Origin: Rugosimonospora acidiphila
GTDB lineage: Bacteria; Actinomycetota; Actinomycetes; Mycobacteriales; Micromonosporaceae
Length of the DNA: 64,000 nucleotides
Direction: 5' to 3'
Assembly (NCBI RefSeq): GCF_039543385.1
Contig: NZ_BAABJQ010000024.1
Coordinates: 83,723-147,722, forward strand
This document shows positions 7,490-15,395 of the stretch, piece by piece (positions within the stretch are counted from its first letter, which is position 1; every line of letters starts with the position of its first letter). The position numbers and the translations under genes are program-made. The notes under the pieces were generated by a model that was not told the origin of the DNA, did no database searches, and was given only the letters and a program-made list of their open reading frames with translations.

Positions 7490-8671
7490 ATGGCGGCGCA
7501 GGACGACGCGGGGCAGGACGAGTCCACCGGCCCGCGCCGCCCGGAGTTCCTGGAACTGTTCTTCGACCTGGTCTACCTGCTGGCCCTCATCGCGCTCGCC
7601 AGCAAACTGATCAACCGGCTCAGCTGGACGAGCGCCGGCGAGACGCTGATCCTACTGATGACCTTCACCCTGATCTGGGCGCTGACCGCCTGGGCCGCCG
7701 ACACCTTCGACCTCAACCGGCCGACCGTGCAGGGTCAGATCATCGCGGTGAGCTTCGGCAGCCTGGTGATGGCCGCGTCGGTGCCCGGCGTATCCGGCAG
7801 TCACGGGCTCGTCTTCGTCATCGCGTACCTGACCATCCACTTCGGATCGAGCCTGTACTACATCATCCTGCTGCGCGACCCGGCCCCGCGGACCAGGAGC
7901 GTGCGGATCTTCACCTGGTTCTGTACGACCTCCCCGCTGTGGCTCACCGGCGCCATCCTCGGCGGGTGGACGCGCTGGGTGCTGTGGGCGGCGGCGATCA
8001 CCATCGAGTACATCGGCGCCTCCCTGGGCTTCCCCACCCGCAGGCTGATCCACCCACCGGTGCTGCAGTGGCGGCTGGCCGGCGAGCGCGTGTCCGAGCG
8101 GTACCGGCAGTTCCTGATCATCGCCTTCGGGGTGGCCATCTTCGGAGCCGCCTCGGAGTTGACCGATCAGCGATTCACCGCGAGCCGGGGCGCGGCCCTG
8201 CTCGCCGCGTTCGTGACCGTGATCATGATGTGGCGGATCTACATCCACCAAGCCGGGGAGAAGCTGACCAGCGCCATCGCCACGGCCACCGACCGGTCGC
8301 GGTACACGCAGTTCGCGGCGGTGGCGCACGTGGTCATGGTGGCCGGGGTGATCGTCACGGCGGTCAACTCCCAGCTCGTGATCAGGCGGCCGTCCGGCGA
8401 CACGCCCCCGACCTGGGCAGCGGTCCTGCTCGGCGGTCCGGCCCTGTTCCTGATCGGGCGCGGGCTGCTCGACTACACCGTCTTCAGCAGGGTGTCCTGG
8501 TCGCGGCCCGCCGGACTGGCCGTGCTGGGCGCCGTGGCCGCCGTGGTGCACCTGCTGCCGCCCGTGCTGGTGTCCACCGCCGGCACGCTCACCCTGATCG
8601 GCGTCGCGATCTCCAACCTGCTGGCGATCCGGGCCACCCCGCCCCGGCCGATGGCGCCCCCGATCGGGTGA
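7490..8671 (+). CDS. LtrA-like (low temperature requirement protein A) membrane protein
   Basis: A 393-residue multi-spanning protein with the signature start RRPEFLELFFDLVYLLALIA and about ten hydrophobic helices, plus the conserved VSERYRQFLIIAFGVAIFGA segment. Function of the family is undefined; the Listeria name comes from a cold-growth mutant. ATG at 7490 is chosen since the family motif begins about 20 residues in. It faces a second LtrA-like gene ending at 8874 in the opposite direction; note that this copy has FGVAIF where the other has LGEVIL. Confidence 0.88.
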   Translation: MAAQDDAGQDESTGPRRPEFLELFFDLVYLLALIALASKLINRLSWTSAGETLILLMTFTLIWALTAWAADTFDLNRPTVQGQIIAVSFGSLVMAASVPGVSGSHGLVFVIAYLTIHFGSSLYYIILLRDPAPRTRSVRIFTWFCTTSPLWLTGAILGGWTRWVLWAAAITIEYIGASLGFPTRRLIHPPVLQWRLAGERVSERYRQFLIIAFGVAIFGAASELTDQRFTASRGAALLAAFVTVIMMWRIYIHQAGEKLTSAIATATDRSRYTQFAAVAHVVMVAGVIVTAVNSQLVIRRPSGDTPPTWAAVLLGGPALFLIGRGLLDYTVFSRVSWSRPAGLAVLGAVAAVVHLLPPVLVSTAGTLTLIGVAISNLLAIRATPPRPMAPPIG

Positions 8672-8674
8672 CTC

Positions 8675-8730
8675 CACGATCGTGGCCGGCCACGATCGTG
8701 GCTGTTCACGATCGTGAAGCCGCACGATCG
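8675..8730. repeat. Phased array of CACGATCGTG palindromes
   Basis: CACGATCGTG starts at 8675, 8691 and 8707, and a partial fourth copy (CACGATCG) starts at 8723, giving an exact 16-bp period. The first two copies plus the GGCCGG between them make a 26-bp perfect palindrome. It lies immediately after the stop of the first LtrA-like gene, between convergent genes. It may act as a bidirectional terminator or a protein-binding array. Confidence 0.7.
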
Positions 8731-8795
8731 AGTGACGGCGGGTCGCCGCCGGCCGGGCGTGTCGCGCCCGCCGGCAGCGGATTGGGCAAGCCCGA

Positions 8796-8845
8796 GCAGG
8801 GCGCAGGCCGAAGCAGGGCGCAGGCCGAAGCAGGGCGAAGCCGAG
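8796..8845. repeat. 17-bp tandem repeat between convergent genes
   Basis: Two identical 17-bp units at 8796-8812 and 8813-8829 (beginning GCAGGGCGCAGG) are followed by a degenerate third at 8830-8845. They lie in the intergenic space between the two LtrA-like genes and have no coding role that I can see. Confidence 0.6.
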
Positions 8846-8873
8846 CGCGGGAGGCCGAGCCGGCGAGGCGGGG

Positions 8874-10061
8874 TCAGGCGGAGGGGGCCGGGCGCACCCG
8901 GCCGGACTGCCGCGACGTCGCCAGGTCCGACACGAAGGTGCCGATCAGCACCAGGTCCGCCCAGATCGCCGGGGCCAGGGCGGGCAGCGGCTCGATCCAC
9001 GGCAGGATGCCGAACAGGAGCACGATGGCGATCAGCCGCGACCAGAGGATCACGCCGGACACCGCGCGCTCGAACAGCCCGGTGCCGAACAGCACCAGCG
9101 CGGGCCCGACGACCACGGCGAGCGCCTCGGACACCGGCAGGTCGCCCAGTGGCCCGCGGGCGACATAGGCGTCGCCGGCGGAGATCGCCACCACCCCGGC
9201 CACCATCATCAGGTGCGAGTACGCGGTGACGATCCCCGGACCGACCCGGTCCATGGACCACAGCGCCGGGGGCGCCAGCAGCCTCCGGGACTGGCGCGCG
9301 TAGATCAGGAAGAGCAGCACGACGGCGGCGAACGCGGTCACCAGCGTGGTCCACTCATCGCGCTCGAACCGGGTGGAGGTGAACTTCAGCCCGTTGGACA
9401 GGATCACCTCGCCGAGCGCGATGATGAAGATCTGCCGGTGCCGCTCGGACACGTGTACGCCGATGAAGATGCGGCTCTCGCGGTGGGTGCGGCCGAGCCC
9501 CGGGGTGGGCCAGCCCAGGCTGGCCGCCAGGTAGTCGACGCCGACGGCCAGCGCCCAGAGGATGAGCCGGATCGAGGCGTCCGGGACGAACGCGCCCGCG
9601 AACCACACCACCGCGGTCAGTCCGAACCAGAACGCCACCCGCACGCTGCGAGCCTGCTGGCTCGGGTAGCCCCGGGCGCCGCCGATCAGCACGCTGGCCC
9701 TGGCGAAGATGATCGTGAAGTAGACGACCACGAAGACCCAGCCGTTGTGCGCGAACGCGGTCGGCACCGTCAGCGCCATCACCAGGATGCCGAACATGGC
9801 CACCAGGACCACCACCTGGATCTGTGCCCGCCGCGGGTCGAACAGATCCGTGAGCCACACCATCAGCTCCCAGATCCACCACATCGCCAGCAGCATGACC
9901 GCCGTGCGCAGGACGCCGATGGCGTTGTAGTTCGTGTCCAGCTCGTGTGCCAGCCGGCGGAACGCGAAGATGTAGACCAGGTCGAAGAAGAGTTCGAGGA
10001 ACGTCGGCTGCTCGGGGTCGCCTGCCTTGCGGGCTATCCGCGGCAACCTTCCGGTGGTCAC
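8874..10061 (-). CDS. LtrA-like membrane protein (second copy)
   Basis: A 395-residue paralogue of the LtrA-like protein at 7490-8671, with QPTFLELFFDLVYIFAFRRL at the N-terminus, about ten hydrophobic helices and the canonical VSERHRQIFIIALGEVIL segment. The GTG start at 10061 has a perfect AGGAGG about 8 nt upstream. It is clearly diverged from its convergent neighbour, so the pair is old rather than a recent tandem duplication. Function of the family is unknown. Confidence 0.9.
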   Translation of the reverse strand: MTTGRLPRIARKAGDPEQPTFLELFFDLVYIFAFRRLAHELDTNYNAIGVLRTAVMLLAMWWIWELMVWLTDLFDPRRAQIQVVVLVAMFGILVMALTVPTAFAHNGWVFVVVYFTIIFARASVLIGGARGYPSQQARSVRVAFWFGLTAVVWFAGAFVPDASIRLILWALAVGVDYLAASLGWPTPGLGRTHRESRIFIGVHVSERHRQIFIIALGEVILSNGLKFTSTRFERDEWTTLVTAFAAVVLLFLIYARQSRRLLAPPALWSMDRVGPGIVTAYSHLMMVAGVVAISAGDAYVARGPLGDLPVSEALAVVVGPALVLFGTGLFERAVSGVILWSRLIAIVLLFGILPWIEPLPALAPAIWADLVLIGTFVSDLATSRQSGRVRPAPSA

Positions 10062-10123
10062 CAGTCAGACCTCCTACGCCCCTTTTGTACCATCCGTTCG
10101 GGCGAGGACGGCCTGCCGCCGAC

Positions 10124-11479
10124 TCAATCCACCAGGGCGGAGTACACCAACTGGTGCAGCTGCGGTCGCAGCGGATGGGTACCCGAGGGCACGACCTGCG
10201 TGAACAGCATGGCCGTCAGCTCCTCGGCCGGGTCGACCCAGAACAGGGTGCTCGCCATCCCGCCCCAGTAGTACTCCCCCGGGCTGGCCAGGGTCCGGCC
10301 CGGCACCGGGTCGCCCACCACCGCGAAGCCGAGCCCGAAGCCGATCCCCTCCTGAGTGGTCTCGGCGAACCCGCCGGTGCTCAGTGCGCCCAGGTCGCGC
10401 CCGCCCGGCAGGTGGTTGCGGGTCATGTAGCGCAGCGTCCGGTTGCCCAGGATCCGCTGACCGTCCAGCTCCCCGCCGCGCAGCAGCATCTGCGTGAACC
10501 GGTGGTAGTCCGCCGCGCTGGACACGAGGCCCGAGCCGCCGGCGAACGCGGCCGGCGCCCGCAGCGCGTACCGGCCGAGGGCGTCGTAGCGCACCGCCGC
10601 GCCACCACCCGGCCGATAAGCGCCGCCTTGCCGATCCGGCCCAAGTGCCGGCTCGCGATAAGCGCCGCCTTGCCGATCCGGCCCAAGTGCCGGCTCGCGA
10701 TAAGCGCCGCCTTGCCGATCCGGCCCAAGTGCCGGCTCGCGAGCAGCGTAGAGCGCGGCCAGCCGGCCGGCCGCCTCTGGATCCACCCACCACCGGGTGT
10801 CGGTCATCGCGAGCGGCCGGAGGATGCGCTCCTCGAACACGGCGTCCAGCGACTGGCCGGTGACGACCTCGATGACCCGGCCCAGCACGTCGGTGGCCAC
10901 GGAGTACCCCCAGGCGCTGCCGGGCTGGAACAGCAGTGGCAGGGCGGCGTAGCGCTCGCAGAGCGTGGCGAGGTCCAGCTCCTCCGACGGGCCCAGGTCG
11001 AAGCCGGCCTTCCGGTACAGCGCGTCGACCACCGAGGTCTGCATGAACCCGTAGGTCAGGCCCGAGGTGTGCGTCAGCAGGTGCCAGAGGCGGATCGGCT
11101 CGGTCGCCGGAACGGTGAACGGGCGCAGCGCCGAGCCCTTGTCGTAGACCCGCACGCCCTCGAAGGCGGGGATGAACCTGCTCAGCTCGTCGGTCAGCTC
11201 GAATCGCCCCTCCTCCCACAGCGCCATCGCGGCCACACTGGTCAGCGGCTTCGTCATCGAGTAGATGCGCCACAGGGTGTCCTCGGCGACCGGCAGCCCG
11301 GCCTCGCGGTCGCGCTGCCCGTAGGTCGAGGCGTGCACCACTTCGCCGCGCCTGGTCACCACTATCTGCCAGCCCGGCAGCAGGCCGTCATCGACGTAGC
11401 GGCCGAAGTGGGAGTCGATGCGGGACAGCCGGCGCGGGTCGAAGCCGAGCCGGGCCGGGTCGGCGGTGGGGGGCAGCAT
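10124..11479 (-). CDS. Serine hydrolase, class C beta-lactamase/esterase family
   Basis: A 451-residue protein with the catalytic SxxK motif SMTK at residues 74-77, the family hallmark LLTHTSGL near 135-141 and the Tyr motif in GYSVATDVLG (Tyr192). Members are esterases, D-amino-acid peptidases or lactamase-like enzymes; with no signal peptide it is probably a cytoplasmic esterase. The ATG at 11479 has GAAGGAG about 8 nt upstream. Residues about 247-288 are three identical copies of a 14-residue unit (REPALGPDRQGGAY) encoded by a 42-bp tandem repeat, an insertion not normal for the family. Confidence 0.88.
   Translation of the reverse strand: MLPPTADPARLGFDPRRLSRIDSHFGRYVDDGLLPGWQIVVTRRGEVVHASTYGQRDREAGLPVAEDTLWRIYSMTKPLTSVAAMALWEEGRFELTDELSRFIPAFEGVRVYDKGSALRPFTVPATEPIRLWHLLTHTSGLTYGFMQTSVVDALYRKAGFDLGPSEELDLATLCERYAALPLLFQPGSAWGYSVATDVLGRVIEVVTGQSLDAVFEERILRPLAMTDTRWWVDPEAAGRLAALYAAREPALGPDRQGGAYREPALGPDRQGGAYREPALGPDRQGGAYRPGGGAAVRYDALGRYALRAPAAFAGGSGLVSSAADYHRFTQMLLRGGELDGQRILGNRTLRYMTRNHLPGGRDLGALSTGGFAETTQEGIGFGLGFAVVGDPVPGRTLASPGEYYWGGMASTLFWVDPAEELTAMLFTQVVPSGTHPLRPQLHQLVYSALVD
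10614..10739. repeat. 42-bp unit repeated three times in frame
   Basis: Three identical 42-bp copies at 10614-10655, 10656-10697 and 10698-10739, inside the serine hydrolase gene. The period is a multiple of three, so each copy adds 14 residues without changing frame. The identity of the copies points to recent slippage or unequal recombination. Confidence 0.9.
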
Positions 11480-11574
11480 CTCGGGCTCCTTCGAGGGGGT
11501 GAAAGGGAAGGCCGATCGCTACCGGATGGTAGCTCCGCCGAGCCGCGCCGACGGCGTATCGCGGTCGTAGCGCC

Positions 11575-11629
11575 AACTTTTTTGGGTTCGACTCGTATTA
11601 TTGACAGAACTGAAAAAAGTTTCTAGCGT
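11575..11629 (+). promoter_or_regulatory. Promoter of the sugar isomerase/dehydrogenase operon, with flanking inverted repeat
   Basis: TTGACA (11601-11606), 17 bp, then TAGCGT (11624-11629) form a near-consensus sigma-70-type promoter. The -10 box ends 8 nt before the ATG at 11638, so the transcript is probably leaderless. AACTTTTTT (11575-11583) and AAAAAAGTT (11613-11621) are inverted copies flanking the -35 box, a possible repressor site. The patch is strikingly A+T-rich for this genome and also lies upstream of the divergent serine hydrolase gene. Confidence 0.7.
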
Positions 11630-11637
11630 CCTTGCCC

Positions 11638-12381
11638 ATGAAGCCAATCGCTGTGCAGTTGTACTCCGTCCGTGAAGAGTTGGCGGCCGATCGCGCGGGC
11701 ACGCTACGGCGACTCGCCGACATCGGCTACGGGTCGGTCGAGCCGTGCGACCTCGCAGACGATCCGGAAGGCTTCCGCGCCCTGCTCGACGAGACCGGGC
11801 TGGCCGCCTGCTCCGCCCATGCCCCCGTGCTGACCGACGCGCGGGAACAGGTCGCCGCGGCCGCCGCCACGATCGGCATCGACACGGTCATCGTGCCGTT
11901 CATCCCGCCGGACGAGTTCGCCGACGCCGACGGCGTACGCCGCTCGGCGCGCGCGCTCAACGAGGCCGCGACCTGGGCCGGCGGGCACGGCCTGCGGCTG
12001 GGGTACCACAACCACCACTGGGAGCTGTCCTCCCTCATCGACGGCCGGCCGGCGCTGGAGGTGCTGGCCGATCAGCTCTCGTCCGAGGTCTTCCTCGAGC
12101 TCGACGTGTACTGGGCCGCCGTGGGCGGCGTGGACGTGCCCGAGCTGCTGGCCAGGCTCGGCGACCGGGTGAAGTACCTGCACGTGAAGGACGGCCCGGC
12201 CACCAAGGAGGACCCGATGACCGCGGTCGGCGCCGGTACGCTGCCGATCCCGGACATCCTGGCCGCCGCGCCCCGGGACGCGTGGCGGGTGGCGGAGCTG
12301 GACCGGTGCGCCACCGACATGCTCACCGCGCTCGCCGAGTCTTACGCGTACCTGAACGGGCTGGAGAAGGAAGCGGCATGA
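11638..12381 (+). CDS. Sugar phosphate isomerase/epimerase (xylose isomerase-like TIM barrel)
   Basis: A 247-residue AP-endonuclease-2-type TIM barrel. It starts KPIAVQLYSVREEL and carries the metal-ligand segments typical of the family: the glutamate in GYGSVEPCDL, His in LGYHNHHWEL, ELDVYW, and the HVKDG strand near residue 182. Such enzymes isomerise or epimerise sugars and inositol derivatives. ATG at 11638 fits a leaderless transcript; TTG at 11632 is an in-frame alternative. The stop overlaps the next start (ATGA), pairing it with a Gfo/Idh/MocA dehydrogenase, a classical partnership in sugar or inositol catabolism. Confidence 0.88.
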   Translation: MKPIAVQLYSVREELAADRAGTLRRLADIGYGSVEPCDLADDPEGFRALLDETGLAACSAHAPVLTDAREQVAAAAATIGIDTVIVPFIPPDEFADADGVRRSARALNEAATWAGGHGLRLGYHNHHWELSSLIDGRPALEVLADQLSSEVFLELDVYWAAVGGVDVPELLARLGDRVKYLHVKDGPATKEDPMTAVGAGTLPIPDILAAAPRDAWRVAELDRCATDMLTALAESYAYLNGLEKEAA

Positions 12382-13472
12382 CGGTCGGGATCGCCCTGGT
12401 GGGCTGCGGCACCATCAGCCACGAGTACCTGCGCAATCTGACCACGTTCCCGGATGTGCGCGTCGTCGCGTGCACCGACCTGGACACCGAGCGGGCCAAG
12501 GCGGTGGCCGCCGAGTACCACGTGCCGGAGGCCGGCGAGCCCGAGCTGGCGCTGCGCCACCCGGACGTCGAGCTGGTGGTGAACCTGACCATCCCGGCCG
12601 CGCACATCGACGTGTCCACCGCGGCGGTGCTGGCCGGCAAGCACGTGTACACCGAGAAGCCGCTCGCCATGGACGCCGACGGCGGCGCGGGGCTGCTGGC
12701 CGCCGCCGCCAAGACGGGCGTACGGGTCGGCTCCGCCCCGGACACCTTTCTCGGTGCCGGCCTGCAGAGCGCGTACCGGCTCATCGCGCGGGGCGACATC
12801 GGCACACCGCAGTCCGCGCTGACCCTGATGCAGAGCCCCGGGCCGGAGAGCTGGCACCACAGCCCGGAATTCCTGTTCCAGCCCGGCGCCGGTCCGCTGT
12901 TCGACATCGGCCCCTACTACCTGACCGCGCTGGCCGCGGCCTTCGGAGGGGTGACCCGGGTGGCGGCGACCGCGCGCAAGGCGTTCGCCGAGCGGGTCAT
13001 CGGGTCCGGGCCGCGAGCCGGCACCCGGTTCCGGGTCGAGGTGCCCACGAACGTGTCGGGCCTGCTGGAGTTCTCCGCCGGCCAGGCGGCCACCACCATC
13101 TTCAGCTTCGACTCGCCGCTGAGCAGGCAGGGTTTCGTTGAGATCACCGGCACCGACGCGACGCTCAGCGTGCCCGACCCGAACCGGTTCGACGGGCCGC
13201 TGCGGCTGCGCCGCGCCCGCGAGGAGGACTGGACGCCGGTGGAGACCGTGGGCGCTCACGTCGGGCGGGGCATGGGCGTGCTGGACCTGGCCCGCGCCAT
13301 CCGCACCGGCGCCCCGCACCGGGCCGACGCGGCCGGCGCGCTGCACATCGTCGAGGTCATGGAGGCGCTGACGGCCTCCGCCGAGACCGGTCAGTTCGTG
13401 GCGGTGAACAGCGACTTCCCCACCCCGTCCCCGCTGCCGGAGGACTGGGACCCGTACCAGCGCACCCTCTGA
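12378..13472 (+). CDS. Gfo/Idh/MocA family NAD(P)-dependent oxidoreductase
   Basis: A 364-residue dehydrogenase with an N-terminal Rossmann fold (IALVGCGTISHEYLRNL), the conserved EKPLA motif near residue 94 and the C-terminal alpha/beta substrate domain with the DIGPYYLTAL helix. It likely oxidises a sugar, sugar acid or inositol derivative produced or consumed by the preceding isomerase. The ATG overlaps the upstream stop and has GAAGGAAG 6 nt before it, so translation is coupled. Confidence 0.9.
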   Translation: MTVGIALVGCGTISHEYLRNLTTFPDVRVVACTDLDTERAKAVAAEYHVPEAGEPELALRHPDVELVVNLTIPAAHIDVSTAAVLAGKHVYTEKPLAMDADGGAGLLAAAAKTGVRVGSAPDTFLGAGLQSAYRLIARGDIGTPQSALTLMQSPGPESWHHSPEFLFQPGAGPLFDIGPYYLTALAAAFGGVTRVAATARKAFAERVIGSGPRAGTRFRVEVPTNVSGLLEFSAGQAATTIFSFDSPLSRQGFVEITGTDATLSVPDPNRFDGPLRLRRAREEDWTPVETVGAHVGRGMGVLDLARAIRTGAPHRADAAGALHIVEVMEALTASAETGQFVAVNSDFPTPSPLPEDWDPYQRTL

Positions 13473-13529
13473 GCCGAGACGACGCCGGCGGGCTGGAGGC
13501 ACCGGCCCCGTGATGGCAGGATGCTTCCG

Positions 13530-14417
13530 ATGGAGACTGTCCTGCCGTCCGGGGTCGCCGCGACCCTTGGCCGGGCCCGCCGGGTCGTCGTCTTCACCGG
13601 GGCCGGCATCTCGGCCGAGAGCGGTGTGCCGACCTTCCGCGACGATCTGACCGGGCTGTGGGCCCGGTTCGACGCCGAGCAGCTCGCCACCCCGGAGGCG
13701 TTCGACGCCGATCCGGACCTGGTCTGGGGCTGGTACGAGTGGCGCCGCGCGCGGGTACGCCTCGCCCGGCCCAACCCCGGACACCTGGCCACGGCCGCCA
13801 TCGAGGAGCTGGTCCCCGGCAGCGTCGTCGTCACCCAGAACGTCGACGACCTGCACGAGCGGGCCGGCTCCCGGGCCCCGATCCACCTGCACGGCAGTCT
13901 CTTCGCGCCCCGCTGCGTGACCGAGGCGGGCCACCCGGCGGCCTTCCCGGACCCGGCGGCCTCCCCGACCGCGGCGGCAGTTCCGGGCGCGGACGCGAGT
14001 GCGGGCGCGGCTTCCGGAGACGGCGAGGTCGCCGATCCGGGTGACGGCGAGCGGATCGCGCCGCCCCGTTGTGCGCGCTGCGGCGCGCCCGTGCGGCCCG
14101 GCGTGGTGTGGTTCGGTGAGGCGCTGCCCGAGGCGGCGCTGACCGCGGCGGTCGAGGCCGCCGCCGCGTGCGACGTGCTGCTGACCATAGGCACCTCCGG
14201 CGTCGTCTACCCGGCGGCCGAGATCCCACGCGTCGCGGCCCGCTGCGGCGCGACCGTCGTGCAGGTCAACCCGCGGCCGACGCCGCTGGACGAGATCTGC
14301 GCCGTCAACCTGCGCGGATCGGCGGCCGAGATCCTCCCGGCCCTGGTCGAGGCCGCGTGGGGTGCGCGGCCGGGCCTCACGGCCAGCCGGCCCCCGGCAC
14401 GTCGACCCGAACGGTGA
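13530..14417 (+). CDS. Sirtuin (Sir2-family NAD-dependent protein deacylase), class III type
   Basis: A 295-residue Sir2 protein. GAGIS is at residues 24-28, TQNVDDLH is the NAD/ribose motif, and the catalytic His is in IHLHGS (His121). Tyr69 and Arg72 in WYEWRR match the Tyr-x-x-Arg pair that marks desuccinylases/demalonylases such as SIRT5 and CobB. The zinc module is odd: only one Cys in the first half (APRCVTE), then about 50 residues of Ala/Gly/Asp-rich insertion before CARC. E. coli CobB also lacks one canonical Cys. ATG at 13530 is preferred, 8 nt after a possible CAGGAT -10 box; ATG at 13521 is the alternative. The 3' end overlaps the convergent SMP-30 gene by 41 nt. Confidence 0.9.
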   Translation: METVLPSGVAATLGRARRVVVFTGAGISAESGVPTFRDDLTGLWARFDAEQLATPEAFDADPDLVWGWYEWRRARVRLARPNPGHLATAAIEELVPGSVVVTQNVDDLHERAGSRAPIHLHGSLFAPRCVTEAGHPAAFPDPAASPTAAAVPGADASAGAASGDGEVADPGDGERIAPPRCARCGAPVRPGVVWFGEALPEAALTAAVEAAAACDVLLTIGTSGVVYPAAEIPRVAARCGATVVQVNPRPTPLDEICAVNLRGSAAEILPALVEAAWGARPGLTASRPPARRPER

Positions 14418-15219
14418 GCACCCGGCCGCTGCCCGGCGTCACCGGTTCGGGCTCGGTCATGCCCTGCCAGGCGGCGGCCACGATGAACAGCGTCGTACCG
14501 TCGGGGCCGCCCAGCGCGCAGGCGAAGCCCCCACGATCCAGTTCCACGGTCCGCAGGACCTGCCCGCCCTCGGCGACGCGCACGCACCGCCGGTGCGGCA
14601 CGTCCGCGTACCAGACGGCGTTCTCGGCGTCCAGGCAGATGCCGTCCGGCACTCCACCGGGCAGTTCGGCCCAGACGCGCCGGCGGGACAGCCCGCCGTC
14701 CGCGTCGATGTCGAAGGCCACCAGGTGGCCGCGGTACGAGTCCGCGACGATCAGGGTGGCGTTGTCGGGCGTGACGGCCATGCCGTTGGGGAACGCGATG
14801 TCTTCGGCCACCTGACGCGCCGAGCCGTCCGGCGTGGCCAGGAAGACGTGTCCGGGGCGCGGTGCCTGGCCGGCCGTCGGGTCGAAGCCGGGACGGTTGA
14901 CGTAGGCGTTGCCGCGACCGTCGGCCACGATGTCATTCCAGCCCGGCTGGCCGAGGTCGGCGTGCGTGACCAGGCCCCCGTCGGGCTCGCGGCGCAGTAG
15001 CAGCCCGTCCGCCGACGAGACGATCACCAGCCGATCGTCCGGGAGCCACGCCACGCACAGCGGGAGCGACGCCACCCGCGCGACCACCTCGGCGCGGCCG
15101 GACAGGTCGACGGCGAGGACCTCACCCGCCGACCAGTCGGAGACGTACAGCCGGTCGCCGTGCCATCTGGGCGACTCGAGCAGGCCCCGACCGTCCAGCA
15201 ACGTCCGCGCCTCGCCCAT
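14377..15219 (-). CDS. SMP-30/gluconolactonase family protein
   Basis: A 280-residue six-bladed beta-propeller. The metal-binding Glu of the first blade is in LLESPRWHGDRLYVSDW, the Asn/Asp pair in WNDIVADGRGNAYVNR and the downstream PNGMAVTPDNATLIVADS motif are all present. These enzymes hydrolyse sugar lactones or related esters in the cytoplasm. ATG at 15219 has GAGAGGG 8 nt upstream; ATG at 15225 is also possible. It is convergent with, and overlaps, the sirtuin gene. Confidence 0.88.
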   Translation of the reverse strand: MGEARTLLDGRGLLESPRWHGDRLYVSDWSAGEVLAVDLSGRAEVVARVASLPLCVAWLPDDRLVIVSSADGLLLRREPDGGLVTHADLGQPGWNDIVADGRGNAYVNRPGFDPTAGQAPRPGHVFLATPDGSARQVAEDIAFPNGMAVTPDNATLIVADSYRGHLVAFDIDADGGLSRRRVWAELPGGVPDGICLDAENAVWYADVPHRRCVRVAEGGQVLRTVELDRGGFACALGGPDGTTLFIVAAAWQGMTEPEPVTPGSGRVLTVRVDVPGAGWP

Positions 15220-15327
15220 CCGCATCACCCTCTCGCTCCGGCCACCGGCACGGTACCGGCGTCCCCACACCCTTACGAACGAGCACCGGCCGGATCGACA
15301 ACCTCCGGCCGGTCTGGAGTAAACCGC

Positions 15328-15356
15328 TTGAGGCGGGTCGACGGCTCCGGTAGCTT
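15328..15356 (+). promoter_or_regulatory. Promoter of the phosphotransferase-like gene
   Basis: TTGAGG (15328-15333), 17 bp, then TAGCTT (15351-15356). The predicted start near 15363 leaves a leader of about 33 nt before the GTG at 15396. Confidence 0.6.
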
Positions 15357-15395
15357 CCTGGGGCCCCAATCGATCTTGCAGAGAGTGGGTTCCAC

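Noticed and set aside
8675..8730. CRISPR-like array
   Set aside because: Repeat units are 10-bp palindromes with 6-bp gaps, far too short for CRISPR repeats and spacers, and no cas genes are present.
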